Positions 5,907 to 15,728 are shown, counted from the first letter of the stretch. The stretch is 64,000 bases of DNA from DSWT01 sp049975385 (GCA_049975385.1 JBNGDO010000003.1:5756-69755); one strand, 5' to 3'. The notes: generated by a model from the sequence alone, not told the origin. Numbers and translations: made by a program.

Positions 5907-8900
5907 TTAGTTACTGTTGCTCTCTCGCAGCACCAAGGGCAGGTAGATGAATCTGATTTCGCTGTTGAGCGGGATGTAGTCGCCTTTGTTCATTGCCATA
6001 GCGACGTTGCCGGCTTCATCGACGGCCTGTAAGACGTAGCGCGCATTGGCAGGAATGTCTTCCGCGATGCCTGTCCAGCTCTGCCCGGACGGATCGTTGG
6101 GGTCACGGTCCAGCGGAATGCTCCAGATGCGCTCCGCTGTGATGAAGGTGAAGAAGAATTGCTTGACGAAGCCTTCGGAGTCTTCGGCCGTTGCCTCCAG
6201 GGTGACGGTAGGCGTGCCCGTGATCCGCAACGCCTGGGCGGTGAGGATGCGCGGTGGCGTGAAGTCTTCATTCCACGGGCGTGTGTAGAGGATGTCGATG
6301 AGGGCATTGGAAACCAACCGCATTTCGCCGCTCCCCGTGTTGTAGAGCGCGAAAGTGCCGGCAACGCTATTTGGCCCTTCCTCGAAGGCGTTGACGGTGA
6401 ACAGTCGTGGTGATGACCAGCCCAAGCCTTCATTCAACAACGGTTCGGTCTGCGCCGTATCGGTCACCGGGCGCGTGACGACCGGGTCCATCCTTTCAAC
6501 CGGCGTCAGGTTCGCCGACCTGAGCAGCACGCCACGCGGTGTCCAGGCGATCCCATCGGGCAGCGGTGGGAGTTGGATGGAGGCCGATGGCAGCAAGGGA
6601 CGTCCGGTCGTCCCGTGCGTCCAGAGGTCTTCGGCGCCGATGCTGTAGTAGTTGCCGGCGTTGCCGCTCCGTTCGTGCAGCTCGGGTGTGACGTAGACGT
6701 ATTGCGCCAGGAGTTTGAGACTCAAAGGATTGGTCGCCACCTGCGTCGTGGTGATGGGGGGGACGTAATCGAGTGGGCTGAGCGTGTTCGGTACCTCGAC
6801 GGTGTACATCGGCAGCCCGTAGAGCGCGGCTTCCAGGATGGATTTGGCATCGTATGGCGTCAGTCCGCCGTGTGGTAACCCTTGTAGATAGCGTAGTTTG
6901 GCATTGCGGAGCGCCATCCCGATGGGCACGCCGGTGTAACGGCCCAATTCCTGGGTCAGGTAAACCATCAGGCGTTCCGACCCGGCAATGCCGTCGTCGG
7001 TGCCGTAACCATAGCCGGTGTTGGCGATCCACGTACTACCTTTGGAGACAAGCGCCTGGGGAAAGTCCGGCGTGGTCTGTGCGTAGATGCCGGGGACGTT
7101 GTCGTCGGGGACGCTGTATCCCGCGTGGCAGCCCATCGACCAGGCAATGCTCCCGGCAATTGAGGGGTCTGCATCGATGATGTCAGTGTTGAAGAACAAA
7201 TCCGCCGTTGTCGTGGCGCTGGCCGGCAGCGCGGCCCAGTGCTCGAAGTGGGCGTTGACGGCGACCAGGTCCGGGACGGTAGTGCGATTTGTCCATTCGG
7301 CGCGCAGATCATCGGCAGTCCATGTGTTGTTGATCAATGTGCTGGGGAAGGATGGGAAATGCATTGCGCCGAGCGCCCCGGCGATCACGGTGGAGGAGTC
7401 GGCGAGAAAGTCATAGCCGGTGACGAGGGCGCTATTGGAAGATAAGGTGCCGCCAGTTTCCAGGAACACATTGATCGCCAACTCGATGTTCTCCGGTGTC
7501 TCGACCAGTCGTCCGGTAGCCTGCAAGGGACGCCAGAAGTATTGCCCGCGGTACCCCAATTCCATGCCGGACAATGTGCCGTAGGCGTCGTCGGTGAGAT
7601 AGAATCCCAGCCGGGTGGCCGCGCCCAGCGCTGATCCCGCGTAGCCGATCCTCCCAAATTCGCGCTCATTGGCGATGCGGGTGAAGTCCTTTTGCCGGTA
7701 GAAGGGAATTTGCTCATCGCTACCCGCGAGGACGACGTATTTGATCTCGGGTTCGTTCAACAAGGCCGGAGTCACGACCTCCTCACGGATGGCCTGTACC
7801 AATTGGTTGGCAACCTGGACGTTGCAATAGTTGGCGTTCCAATAAGCGTAGTGTTCATCCACGATCGGGTTGCTTTCGATCGGGTAGAGGATGCCGCGTA
7901 CGTTGTCGGCGTCGGCGAGGAGGTGGAGCGCCTCGGTCACGAGTGTCGTTTGCGCCAGACCGTACGTTTGTGCCAGCCGGGTAGGATTGTAGAGGATCAG
8001 GGTGAGTGGGTGCGTTGTCGACGTGACACTGGTGCCGGTGTAAATCTCTGTGGACAGTAGCCCGACAGGATAGTTCGGCGTCCACGTGCAGCCAGGAAGC
8101 GACAATGGCGATGTTTCTACCGACAAATTGTACGGTTGGTCGGTGTAGGCCGCGCCATCGGTGGGCAGCACGATGGCGTAATAGGTTCCCGGATAAAATG
8201 CGATCACGCGCACTTGCTCGGCCTGTATCCCAGGATTGGAGGAGATGGAGGCCCAGCCGCCGATGGAGGCCCACCCACCAATGGAAGCCCACCCGCCGAT
8301 GGAGGCCCATCCGCCAATCGAGGCCCACCCGCCGATGGACGCCCACCCGCCGATGGACGCCCACCCGCCAATCGACGCCCATCCACCGGTACTCTCGATA
8401 TTGCCGTCTTCGTCGGTGATGACGGGATCATCCAACGCGCTCAACTCTTGCCCGGGCGGCAGCTCGGGCAGCAGGCTTGGGTCCGGCGCGACGATGAGTT
8501 CGTAGTCTGCCGGGAGGTTGTGCAGCGTCACGGTGAGCAGCGAGGGTTCAACAATCTCAAAGCTATACCAATCCTTGTCTCCACGCCAGCCAATGGCAGC
8601 CGTGATGTTGGCGGGGATGCTGAGCGGCGTTGCCGTATCGTAGGTGTTGTTATATTCGTAGGGGTCCAGCGGCGGTTTGGTGGGCGGCAGGACGCGTTCG
8701 CCGCCACCAACCATAATGGCCCCCGCCGTTTCTTGGAGTAGAATTTTCCCGGTGCCGTCAAAAGCCAGGCCGAATTCTTCCATCGTTGCTTGATCCCAAT
8801 AAACACTGGTGTGGGGCGCAAGCGTCTGCTCGCGGGCGGCTTTTTGTACGCCGTCATTGTTGAAAATCATCAACATAAAGGTGACGTCATATTCGCTGGG

Positions 8901-10178
8901 ATTATGGACCCAGTAATAGGTCGCGTGATCAGGGTAGCGGTGAATGGCGGGCAAGTAGACCGAGTCCATCGTCTGCCAGTCATAAATGCCTAAGGCGCTG
9001 TACCCGCTCAAGTCTTGGCCCGGTGCATCGTCGTAAAGGCGCTCTATCACCGCGCCTGAGAACGCGGGATAGCTTGTATCCATCGACTCAATGTCCATCG
9101 CCCCGGCCCAGGGGGCGTCTGGGATGGGTAAATTGGATTGCGTCATATAGCCGAAAGACAGCCCGGCGGTCTCGCTGATGACCAGGCCGTCTCCAACACG
9201 TTGGTAGGCGATGGACGACCCGCTACCGCTAGAGGCTGGGGCGGTTTGGCCGAGCCAGACCTGGCTGTAGAGTTGGTCAGTGCGATTGAGCACCCTGGGC
9301 ACGACCAGGCGCTCGCCAGCATCAAACCCGCTGCTCCCTTCCCAGGCTTCAGCGATGGCGCCATTGGCATCCAGCGCCGCTATATAGCCTACGAGTATGG
9401 CTTCAGGATCCTCAGCGATAAACGTCCCGCTTTCTGTAGGCGCTAAATGTCCCTGAGCTATGGGATCGTAGATAAAGAGTTCAAAGGGCGCGAGGATGAC
9501 GGTGTCTGTATAACGTGTTACACCGCCGGACCCAAAATTGATGCTGACGGTTTCGGTATAGGCGTTAGCGTTCTGCAAATAGATGCGCGGGGTTAAATCC
9601 GCTCGCGGGCTGCCGACCCACGGGAAGACGATCTGGCTCTCGTTGAGGAGAGGGGTGTAAGCCGCCAGGTATTCGGGGGACCCGTCACCGGGCGTCGCTT
9701 TGACTAAACATGAGAGGTACTGGTCGCTGCTAATCCAGCCCGTCCCTTCAGTGATGCCAGTGCCAAACAGTGCATCCGCAAGGTCTTCCGGCGTGATGAT
9801 GGTGCTGCCGCGTGGCGGGATGGTGCGACGGATCTCGACTGGCGCACTTACCGCACCTTCCACACCCCACAGCGACAGGATGATGTTGCTTTCGCTGTAC
9901 TCGCTAGTGTTCATGATGTGGATACTTGTCGGGACTTTATCAGGCTCGGTCGTGAAGTAGGGGACGGAGCATTCCGCGTAGAGTAGATAGTCGCTAGGTA
10001 TAGAGAACGCTGTAAAGCCTACGGGGGTGCTGTTCGGGCTTTCCGGGGCTTCTTGGGCTTCCGGAGCTGTGGAGGGCGCGGTCAAGACGGGGGTAGGCGA
10101 TGTCACCGAGAACATCAGAACGAGCATCAGAACCGCACCGATTGTGGTCAGGATGCACAGGTAAATCTTGGACTTCAT
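5907..10178 (-). CDS. Large secreted C25-like (gingipain-type) cysteine peptidase with PPC domain and GGWASI tandem repeat
   Basis: 1423 aa. Residues 1-34 form a signal peptide (basic MKSK, hydrophobic core, cleavage near VLTAP). Residues about 35-500 are beta-rich and unassigned. A pre-peptidase C-terminal (PPC) domain starts at DPYEYNNTYDTATPL (about 510) and is interrupted at about 597-644 by eight exact GGWASI hexapeptides before resuming with VRVIAFYPGTYYAIVLP. A C25-like catalytic domain follows: YVVLAGSDEQIPF, a His in VNAHFEHW (about 977) and a Cys in SMGCHAGY (about 1016) form the likely dyad. The C-terminus after beta domains ends FIYLPLVLRESNSN, a tail shared in style with other secreted proteins here. 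AGGAGG precedes the ATG. Extracellular proteolysis is likely; substrate unknown. Confidence 0.8.
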   Translation of the reverse strand: MKSKIYLCILTTIGAVLMLVLMFSVTSPTPVLTAPSTAPEAQEAPESPNSTPVGFTAFSIPSDYLLYAECSVPYFTTEPDKVPTSIHIMNTSEYSESNIILSLWGVEGAVSAPVEIRRTIPPRGSTIITPEDLADALFGTGITEGTGWISSDQYLSCLVKATPGDGSPEYLAAYTPLLNESQIVFPWVGSPRADLTPRIYLQNANAYTETVSINFGSGGVTRYTDTVILAPFELFIYDPIAQGHLAPTESGTFIAEDPEAILVGYIAALDANGAIAEAWEGSSGFDAGERLVVPRVLNRTDQLYSQVWLGQTAPASSGSGSSIAYQRVGDGLVISETAGLSFGYMTQSNLPIPDAPWAGAMDIESMDTSYPAFSGAVIERLYDDAPGQDLSGYSALGIYDWQTMDSVYLPAIHRYPDHATYYWVHNPSEYDVTFMLMIFNNDGVQKAAREQTLAPHTSVYWDQATMEEFGLAFDGTGKILLQETAGAIMVGGGERVLPPTKPPLDPYEYNNTYDTATPLSIPANITAAIGWRGDKDWYSFEIVEPSLLTVTLHNLPADYELIVAPDPSLLPELPPGQELSALDDPVITDEDGNIESTGGWASIGGWASIGGWASIGGWASIGGWASIGGWASIGGWASIGGWASISSNPGIQAEQVRVIAFYPGTYYAIVLPTDGAAYTDQPYNLSVETSPLSLPGCTWTPNYPVGLLSTEIYTGTSVTSTTHPLTLILYNPTRLAQTYGLAQTTLVTEALHLLADADNVRGILYPIESNPIVDEHYAYWNANYCNVQVANQLVQAIREEVVTPALLNEPEIKYVVLAGSDEQIPFYRQKDFTRIANEREFGRIGYAGSALGAATRLGFYLTDDAYGTLSGMELGYRGQYFWRPLQATGRLVETPENIELAINVFLETGGTLSSNSALVTGYDFLADSSTVIAGALGAMHFPSFPSTLINNTWTADDLRAEWTNRTTVPDLVAVNAHFEHWAALPASATTTADLFFNTDIIDADPSIAGSIAWSMGCHAGYSVPDDNVPGIYAQTTPDFPQALVSKGSTWIANTGYGYGTDDGIAGSERLMVYLTQELGRYTGVPIGMALRNAKLRYLQGLPHGGLTPYDAKSILEAALYGLPMYTVEVPNTLSPLDYVPPITTTQVATNPLSLKLLAQYVYVTPELHERSGNAGNYYSIGAEDLWTHGTTGRPLLPSASIQLPPLPDGIAWTPRGVLLRSANLTPVERMDPVVTRPVTDTAQTEPLLNEGLGWSSPRLFTVNAFEEGPNSVAGTFALYNTGSGEMRLVSNALIDILYTRPWNEDFTPPRILTAQALRITGTPTVTLEATAEDSEGFVKQFFFTFITAERIWSIPLDRDPNDPSGQSWTGIAEDIPANARYVLQAVDEAGNVAMAMNKGDYIPLNSEIRFIYLPLVLRESNSN
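8245..8388 (-). repeat. Eight 18-bp tandem repeats encoding GGWASI
   Basis: Eight uninterrupted 18-bp units. On the minus strand each reads as the hexapeptide GGWASI. The units differ from each other only at synonymous third positions (GCC/GCG/GCT, TCC/TCG, GGC/GGT/GGG), while the peptide is identical in all eight. Confidence 0.95.
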
Positions 10179-10217
10179 TGCTGCCTCCTTTACAATAACC
10201 TTTTTTCAACGCTTAAA

Positions 10218-10262
10218 GCGGATCACAATCCGCTGTCCCCGCCGCGCCGGATTGTGATCCGG
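10218..10262. repeat. Nested double palindrome upstream of the C25-like gene
   Basis: GCGGATCACAATCCGC (10218-10233) and CCGGATTGTGATCCGG (10247-10262) are each palindromic and are also complementary to each other, giving alternative hairpins. It lies in the 122-bp gap between the cyclase gene and the C25-like gene. Confidence 0.75.
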
Positions 10263-10300
10263 CGTAAGCATTTTCGTCATCATTGGTACGGAATGAATAC

Positions 10301-13300
10301 CTACTGCCAGGCTTTTAGCAGGGTTTCGGCCTGGTTCAGATCCCACTGCGCACCGAGGGTCGTAAACGTGGCGATGGCGGTGTGGAGGTGTTCGATTGCT
10401 GTATCTGGTTGCGCGCACTGGTCATGCCACTTCGCTTGTGTCAGTATCGCCTGCGCCTCGCTGTAGCGATCCTGGTTGGCTTTTGCGATGCTTAGAGCCT
10501 GTTCGAGGGTGGTCTTTGCAGCGTCGCATTGCTCCAGGGCAAGATAGACTTCCGTCAGCAGCCTGTAGGTGCGGCAGGCTTCTTGCCGGTCTCCCTGCTC
10601 GTCAGCGGCTTTGAGGGAATCCTCGGCGTACTTGAGAGCCATCTCGCGCTGGTCGCGCAGCAGCGCTAACGCGCCACGATAGCGCAGGAGTTCGGGCAGC
10701 ATCGTCGTCGATCCCAGCTCCGCGAAAAGCTGCTCCGCCCGGTCGAGCCGCTCTTGTGCTTCGACGAGCTTGCGCTCCATCAGCGCCAGCGCCGCCAGGT
10801 TGTTTTCCATCAATGCGATGCCGTACGTGATGCCGCGATCCTCCGCGATGGTCAACGCGCGGATGTAGGACATCCGCGCCTGGGAGATGCTGCCCTGATA
10901 ACGGTACACCTCGCCGAGGTTGGCCGCGACTTTGGCTTCGCCTTCGATGTGGTGAACGCGCTGCGCGAGCCGGATCGCCTGCTCGCCGTGCGTGCTTGCG
11001 GCTTTCCATTCGCCCTGTGCGAGGTTGATGAGCAGTAGTTGATTGTGCGCGTCCATCTGCCCCACGAGATCGACCAGCGCCGTGTACATCTGTAAGCTTT
11101 GTTCGCCCAGGGCAAGCGCCTTCGTCGACTCACCCCGCAGCGAAGCCAGAAACGCCAGCAGATAGAGCGCGCGCGCGCGAATCTTGCGGGCCTCGGCGGC
11201 TTCCATCCCCTCAGAGAGGGCCACACTGCGCTCTCCCCAGGTTTGGGATTGCTCGTTCTGCCCGCTGCGATAGTGCAGCCCCGCGCCCATCAGGGTCAGC
11301 CGCGCGCCTTCGAGCCGCCCCTCGATGCCCGGCAGGTTCAATCCGCGTTCCACTGCGGCAAAGGCTTCGGTGTAATGGCCCTGCGTTTCGAGCACGGCAG
11401 CAGTGTGATATTCCAGGTGGGCCAGTATCTCGATGTCACTTTCACTCTTGGGGACGGCTGGCAGCAGTTGTCGTGCCTGCCCCAGGTGTGCCAACGCACG
11501 CTCGTATTGCCCCAGGATGGCGAGCGCCTCGCCCAGAAGGTGATGTGCTTCGACGTGGGCGTCGGGTAGTGCGAGTTGTCCTGCCCCGATCGCTTCGAGT
11601 ACACGCTCAAACGCTTGAACTGCCTGATCGGTCAGGTAGTTGTCCAGGGCGCGCTGGCCTAACTCGAGATTGGCACTGACCGCCACCTCCCAGCTCTGCC
11701 CCTCGAAAGCGTGGAAGGCCAGCAGCGTGAGCCAGTTCGACGTGACGGCCTCGCGGTTGATGTTCAGGTAGTCCGCCAGCCGTTGGTGGATGAGACGGCG
11801 GATACGGAAGGGCAGCCCGCGATAGGCGACTTCCCGGATCAGCGGTTGGCGGAAGATCAGCGTTTCGCCTTGCTCATCGCCCGGCACGAGACCCAGGGGA
11901 TGAAGTTGCGGTAAGCGCCGTTGCACGACGGGCTGTGGCTCTTCGCCGTAGCCGGCGACCAGCATCGGCACCGTCATCTGTTCGCCGACGACGGTGGCGG
12001 CGCGTAGAAGGTGGCGACTCGGCGGCTCCAGTTGGTCGATGCGGCTCTGCAATAGCCCGTACGCCGTCTCGGGCAACGGGGCTTCTTCTAGCGGTTGGGA
12101 GAGTGTCCAGGCGCCGTTCTCCCTTTTCAATATACCCGAGGCGATCAATGTGCGCACGGCCTCGATGGTAAATAGCGGGATACCTGAGCCGCTCCTGGCG
12201 ACCCAGCGTTCGACCTCACGCGGCAGCTGCGGTGTGCGCGTCACGGCACGCGCCAGGGCCAGCGTGGCTGCGCGCGCCAGCGGTTCGAGCGCGACATCGA
12301 GGTGATGGTCGGACGTTTGCCAGCGTTTTTCGAGCGCTGGATCGTCGCGATGGGTGATGATTGTCAGCAATGGTGTGTCTGTCGGTTGAGTGATCAAGGC
12401 ATCCAGCAACTCCAACGACGACGCCGGCATCCACTGCGCGTTTTCGAGGATGAGGACACAGGGCTTTTTCATGGCCGCGTGTTCCCACAGGTAGCGCACT
12501 ACAGCCTGCCGCTGCTGTTCGCGCATCGCCGGGGGGAGTCCGGCAATCTCCGGTGAGGGTGGCATATCGATGTTGAGGAGCGGTGCCAGCAGCGCGGTCC
12601 ACACGCCTAGCGCGTGTTTGTCCATCGCCGCCCGGAGAGCATCAGCCTGCGCAGATGCCGGGACATCGTGCAGGCCCAGCAGCGCGCGCAGCGGCGCTTC
12701 CCAGGCCGCGTAGGGCAGGTGTTCGCCATACGAGGGCGCTGCACCGCCGTAAACGTGGTAGCCCATCGCACGCGCTGTCGCGGTGATGGCGTGGACCAGG
12801 CGGCTTTTCCCGATACCGGCAGCGCCGTGCAGTGTAACGACCTGCGCCCGGCCGGTTTTGAGTGCATCGAGGGCTGCTTGAAGTTTCGCTAGTTCGGCTT
12901 CACGCCCTGTCAATGGCAGTTCTTCGGTTTCTGCCTCGCTCAGCATCGGACGCGCGCTCTGAGCGGCGAAGGGCGCAATGGGCGATTGCTTGCCCTTGAA
13001 CTTGCGCGGTTCCTCCCACACGCCTTTGACGCGATTCGTGATGGCCGGGTGGTGCGCTGTGTCGGGGCCGAGCCACACGTCACCCGGACGGCATACGGAC
13101 ATCAGGCGATAGGCGAGGTTGACCGCGTCGCCCATCACAGTGTACTCGCGACGTTCTGCGGTGCCCACATCGCCGGCAAAAACGAAGCCGGTGTTGACGC
13201 CGATACGCAGGGGCACGTCGCTGAAGCGCTCCTGAAGCTCCAAGGCCGCCAGCACTGCCCTGAGCGGATCGTCCTCATGGGCTTTGGGTGCCCCGAAAAG

Positions 13301-14401
13301 CACCATCATATACGCCCCTTGCGGCGACGCGCCGATCTTGTTGACCACACCATCGTAATGGTGGACGACGTCGCGGGTGTGCATAAACGTGGCGTTGGGC
13401 GTCTGGACGTTCTCTAGCAGAGCTTCGGGATCGTCCCAATGCGGGGTCAGATCTGGAAGATCGGCCAGGGAGAGCATCAGAATCGTCACTTGGCGGATTT
13501 CGCTCCATTGTTGCACCTGGGTTGGATTGGAGGCCGTGGTCAGGTGGCTCAACAGATCGGAGGCCAGATACGGGGTGAGCGCGTCCATACGGGAGAGTAG
13601 CCAGTCGAGGTACTCGATCTCCTGGACTTGTGGGGTCACAGGCAGGGGGTCCACCGGCTTTGGCTGTGGGGGTTCCCTGACGCGGGTGATGAGGTAGAGG
13701 TCACCGGCGAGCGGTTCGTAGTCCAGGACGGTGCCGCATAGATGTTCGGTGCTCGCGTGGACGACTACGCCGCCGGCCGGCGCGGCGCTTTGCGCCCGGC
13801 CCATCGCCTCGAGCGGCGCGCCGGTAATCAGCCATTCCCGCCCATCGCGGTTGCCCAACCCCATCCCTACCATGCGCCCCGATCCCATACCGATAGAGAT
13901 GCGTAGCGGGAAGCTGCCGAGTGAGGTGTGGACCTCGCCCATGTGCCGGATCATCGCCGTTTGGACTTCGATGGCGGCAGCGCAGGCGCGGTGCGCATGG
14001 CGCTCGCCGGTAAAGAGCAGCATCCCGGCATCCCCGCCGAATTTCTGGATGTCACCGCCGTAGGTGTGGGTGGTCGTGATCAGGATTTCGAGGAAGCGGT
14101 TGACCAGCCCGGTCAACTCGTCGGCGCCCTGTTCGGAGGCCACTTCTGCAAAGCGTTCAGAAAGCTGTGTGAAACCGTCGATGTCGGCGAACATCACCGT
14201 GCCTTCCAATGGCAGCGCCATCGGGCCTCTCACCGGCGCTTCGACCACGTGGCGTGCGACGATGCGCGGCAGGTGCGATGCCGTGGCTGTGAGAAGCTCT
14301 TCCATTCGCTGGATCAGTCCCGGTTCGTAGCGGAGGATGCGCTCGAGTATTGCTGCGGGTGGGGACTTTGCTTGTTCGCTAAGCCTGGACCATACTTCCA
14401 T
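10301..14401 (-). CDS. Dual class III nucleotidyl cyclase - AAA/STAND ATPase - TPR regulator (soluble adenylyl cyclase-like)
   Basis: 1366 aa, no signal peptide. Cyclase domain 1 (about 60-250) has FADIDGFTQ at 71-79 (metal Asp) and QKFGGDAGML (second metal Asp). Cyclase domain 2 (about 290-460) has lost the first metal motif (MLSLADLPD) but keeps RIGVNTG and REYTVMGDAVNLAYRL. Together they look like the complementary halves of mammalian-type soluble adenylyl cyclase. An AAA/STAND ATPase follows with LTGREAEL and Walker A GAAGIGKSRL at about 525. TPR-like helical repeats fill about 870-1366. Likely makes cAMP or cGMP in response to a signal read by the ATPase-TPR part. No effector gene is adjacent. 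No strong ribosome-binding site. Confidence 0.85.
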   Translation of the reverse strand: MEVWSRLSEQAKSPPAAILERILRYEPGLIQRMEELLTATASHLPRIVARHVVEAPVRGPMALPLEGTVMFADIDGFTQLSERFAEVASEQGADELTGLVNRFLEILITTTHTYGGDIQKFGGDAGMLLFTGERHAHRACAAAIEVQTAMIRHMGEVHTSLGSFPLRISIGMGSGRMVGMGLGNRDGREWLITGAPLEAMGRAQSAAPAGGVVVHASTEHLCGTVLDYEPLAGDLYLITRVREPPQPKPVDPLPVTPQVQEIEYLDWLLSRMDALTPYLASDLLSHLTTASNPTQVQQWSEIRQVTILMLSLADLPDLTPHWDDPEALLENVQTPNATFMHTRDVVHHYDGVVNKIGASPQGAYMMVLFGAPKAHEDDPLRAVLAALELQERFSDVPLRIGVNTGFVFAGDVGTAERREYTVMGDAVNLAYRLMSVCRPGDVWLGPDTAHHPAITNRVKGVWEEPRKFKGKQSPIAPFAAQSARPMLSEAETEELPLTGREAELAKLQAALDALKTGRAQVVTLHGAAGIGKSRLVHAITATARAMGYHVYGGAAPSYGEHLPYAAWEAPLRALLGLHDVPASAQADALRAAMDKHALGVWTALLAPLLNIDMPPSPEIAGLPPAMREQQRQAVVRYLWEHAAMKKPCVLILENAQWMPASSLELLDALITQPTDTPLLTIITHRDDPALEKRWQTSDHHLDVALEPLARAATLALARAVTRTPQLPREVERWVARSGSGIPLFTIEAVRTLIASGILKRENGAWTLSQPLEEAPLPETAYGLLQSRIDQLEPPSRHLLRAATVVGEQMTVPMLVAGYGEEPQPVVQRRLPQLHPLGLVPGDEQGETLIFRQPLIREVAYRGLPFRIRRLIHQRLADYLNINREAVTSNWLTLLAFHAFEGQSWEVAVSANLELGQRALDNYLTDQAVQAFERVLEAIGAGQLALPDAHVEAHHLLGEALAILGQYERALAHLGQARQLLPAVPKSESDIEILAHLEYHTAAVLETQGHYTEAFAAVERGLNLPGIEGRLEGARLTLMGAGLHYRSGQNEQSQTWGERSVALSEGMEAAEARKIRARALYLLAFLASLRGESTKALALGEQSLQMYTALVDLVGQMDAHNQLLLINLAQGEWKAASTHGEQAIRLAQRVHHIEGEAKVAANLGEVYRYQGSISQARMSYIRALTIAEDRGITYGIALMENNLAALALMERKLVEAQERLDRAEQLFAELGSTTMLPELLRYRGALALLRDQREMALKYAEDSLKAADEQGDRQEACRTYRLLTEVYLALEQCDAAKTTLEQALSIAKANQDRYSEAQAILTQAKWHDQCAQPDTAIEHLHTAIATFTTLGAQWDLNQAETLLKAWQ

Positions 14402-14487
14402 AGTTCGATTCTTTTCTTTGGGTTCTTCGGTGCTGACCGTGATGGTTATATTGTAGCGTATTTATGCGATTGTGAACAGTCGAGGAC

Positions 14488-14583
14488 AGACTGCAAAAGT
14501 CTAGGCGTGTACTGTGTCTTGCAAAGTTATTATTCAGCGCAGATATTTGCTCGACCAAACGCCTCGTGAGACTTTTGTAGTCT
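14488..14583. repeat. 96-bp inverted-repeat element with palindromic ends
   Basis: The ends AGACTGCAAAAGTCT (14488-14502) and AGACTTTTGTAGTCT (14569-14583) are each internally palindromic and complementary to each other. GGCG/CGCC inside extends the pairing. It ends exactly at the stop codon of the GT4 gene, so it may end transcription of the gtrA-GT4 unit or be a small non-autonomous element. The rest of the gap to the cyclase gene shows no gene. Confidence 0.65.
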
Positions 14584-15728
14584 TAATGCGCTGTGACCAG
14601 GTCCAGCCACGCGTTCGCCGTCCGCGCCCAGGTGAAGGTGGCGGCGCGTCTTAGTCCGGCCTGGCGTAGGCGCGCGCGCAGGGCCTCGTCATCGAGCACT
14701 TGCGCCAGCGCCGCCGTCCACGCGGGAACGTCCAGCGGGTCAACCAGCAGCCCGGCTTCACCGACAACCTCCGGCACGCTGGAGGCGGTGGAGGCGACGA
14801 CGGGCGTGCCGCTCGCCATCGCTTCGAGGGGCGGAAAGCCGAAGCCTTCGTACACGCTCGGAAAGGCCAGCACCGCTGCCTGACGGTAGAGCGCGGGCAG
14901 GTCGGCGTCATCGAAGAAGCCCATCAGGTGTACGTAGGGCCGTTGCTCCGCCGCTGCCAGGATCGGTTCGGAAAGCCACGCGGGCCGGCCTACGATGACG
15001 AGGTCGAGGTTATGGTATTCGGCGAGGAGGTCGCAGGCCTCCATCAGACGGATGTAGTTCTTGCGCGGCTGGACGGTGCCGACGGAGAGGATGTAGGGCC
15101 GCGCACCGACGTCGTACTGTGTCTGCAAGCGCGCGCGCTCGCCGTCTGTGACGTGTGGGCTGAAGCGCGATGTGACGCCGCCGTACAGCGTAGTTACTTT
15201 GGTCGGTGGGACGTTGAGCAGATCGATCAGGTCACGCCGGGTAGCCTCGGAATCGGCCAGTATGTGATCGGCGCGAGCGACGCTGCGCGGTACAGCCTGG
15301 TTGAGATATGCGCCCAACCTCGGCGGGAATGTCTTGGGGTGACGCAGGAACGAGAGATCGTGGACGGTCAGCAGCGCGCGAGTGTTCCGGCGCAGTGGCG
15401 GCAGGACGAAATCCGGCGAGTAGAAAATATCCACACGGCCCGTGATCCACTCGGCGGGAAGCGGCAGGCGCAGCCGTTGCCACAAACGCGCCATCCACTC
15501 GTCGGTGAGGGGGAGATCGCGAAATGCCAAGCCTGCGGGACGCACCGCTGTTTCGCGCAATTGCTGCTGTGCGCGTGCCCACGATTCACCCAGGCCTGCC
15601 GCTGCTGTCAGCAGCACGAAATTGTGAGAACTGGTGGAAGCCAAGACGGCATTGACCAACTCGCGGGCGTATCTGCCGATACCCGCGCCCTGCCGCGCTG
15701 CTGCCGTGTAGTCGATGGCAATGCGCAT
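14583..15728 (-). CDS. Glycosyltransferase family 4 (GT-B)
   Basis: About 381 aa, starting MRIAIDYTAAARQGAGIGRYARELV, the GT4 N-terminal glycine-rich loop. LTVHDLSF and ILADSEATRRDL are conserved middle elements. The nucleotide-sugar site has ILSVGTVQPRKNYIRLMEA, and the EX7E motif is EGFGFPPLE followed by AMASGTPVVAS. Transfers a sugar from a nucleotide donor, probably onto a lipid-linked glycan at the cytosolic face. The ATG at 15728 has AGGGTG close upstream; a GTG at 15734 is an alternative. Lies 15 nt after gtrA, so the two form an operon. Confidence 0.9.
   Translation of the reverse strand: MRIAIDYTAAARQGAGIGRYARELVNAVLASTSSHNFVLLTAAAGLGESWARAQQQLRETAVRPAGLAFRDLPLTDEWMARLWQRLRLPLPAEWITGRVDIFYSPDFVLPPLRRNTRALLTVHDLSFLRHPKTFPPRLGAYLNQAVPRSVARADHILADSEATRRDLIDLLNVPPTKVTTLYGGVTSRFSPHVTDGERARLQTQYDVGARPYILSVGTVQPRKNYIRLMEACDLLAEYHNLDLVIVGRPAWLSEPILAAAEQRPYVHLMGFFDDADLPALYRQAAVLAFPSVYEGFGFPPLEAMASGTPVVASTASSVPEVVGEAGLLVDPLDVPAWTAALAQVLDDEALRARLRQAGLRRAATFTWARTANAWLDLVTAH

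Noticed and set aside
8245..8388. CRISPR array
   Set aside because: Direct repeats are contiguous with no spacers and are translated.
8236..8505. Plus-strand frame encoding HPPMEA repeats
   Set aside because: It is the complement of the GGWASI array; synonymous-only variation is in the minus-strand frame, so that frame is the coding one.
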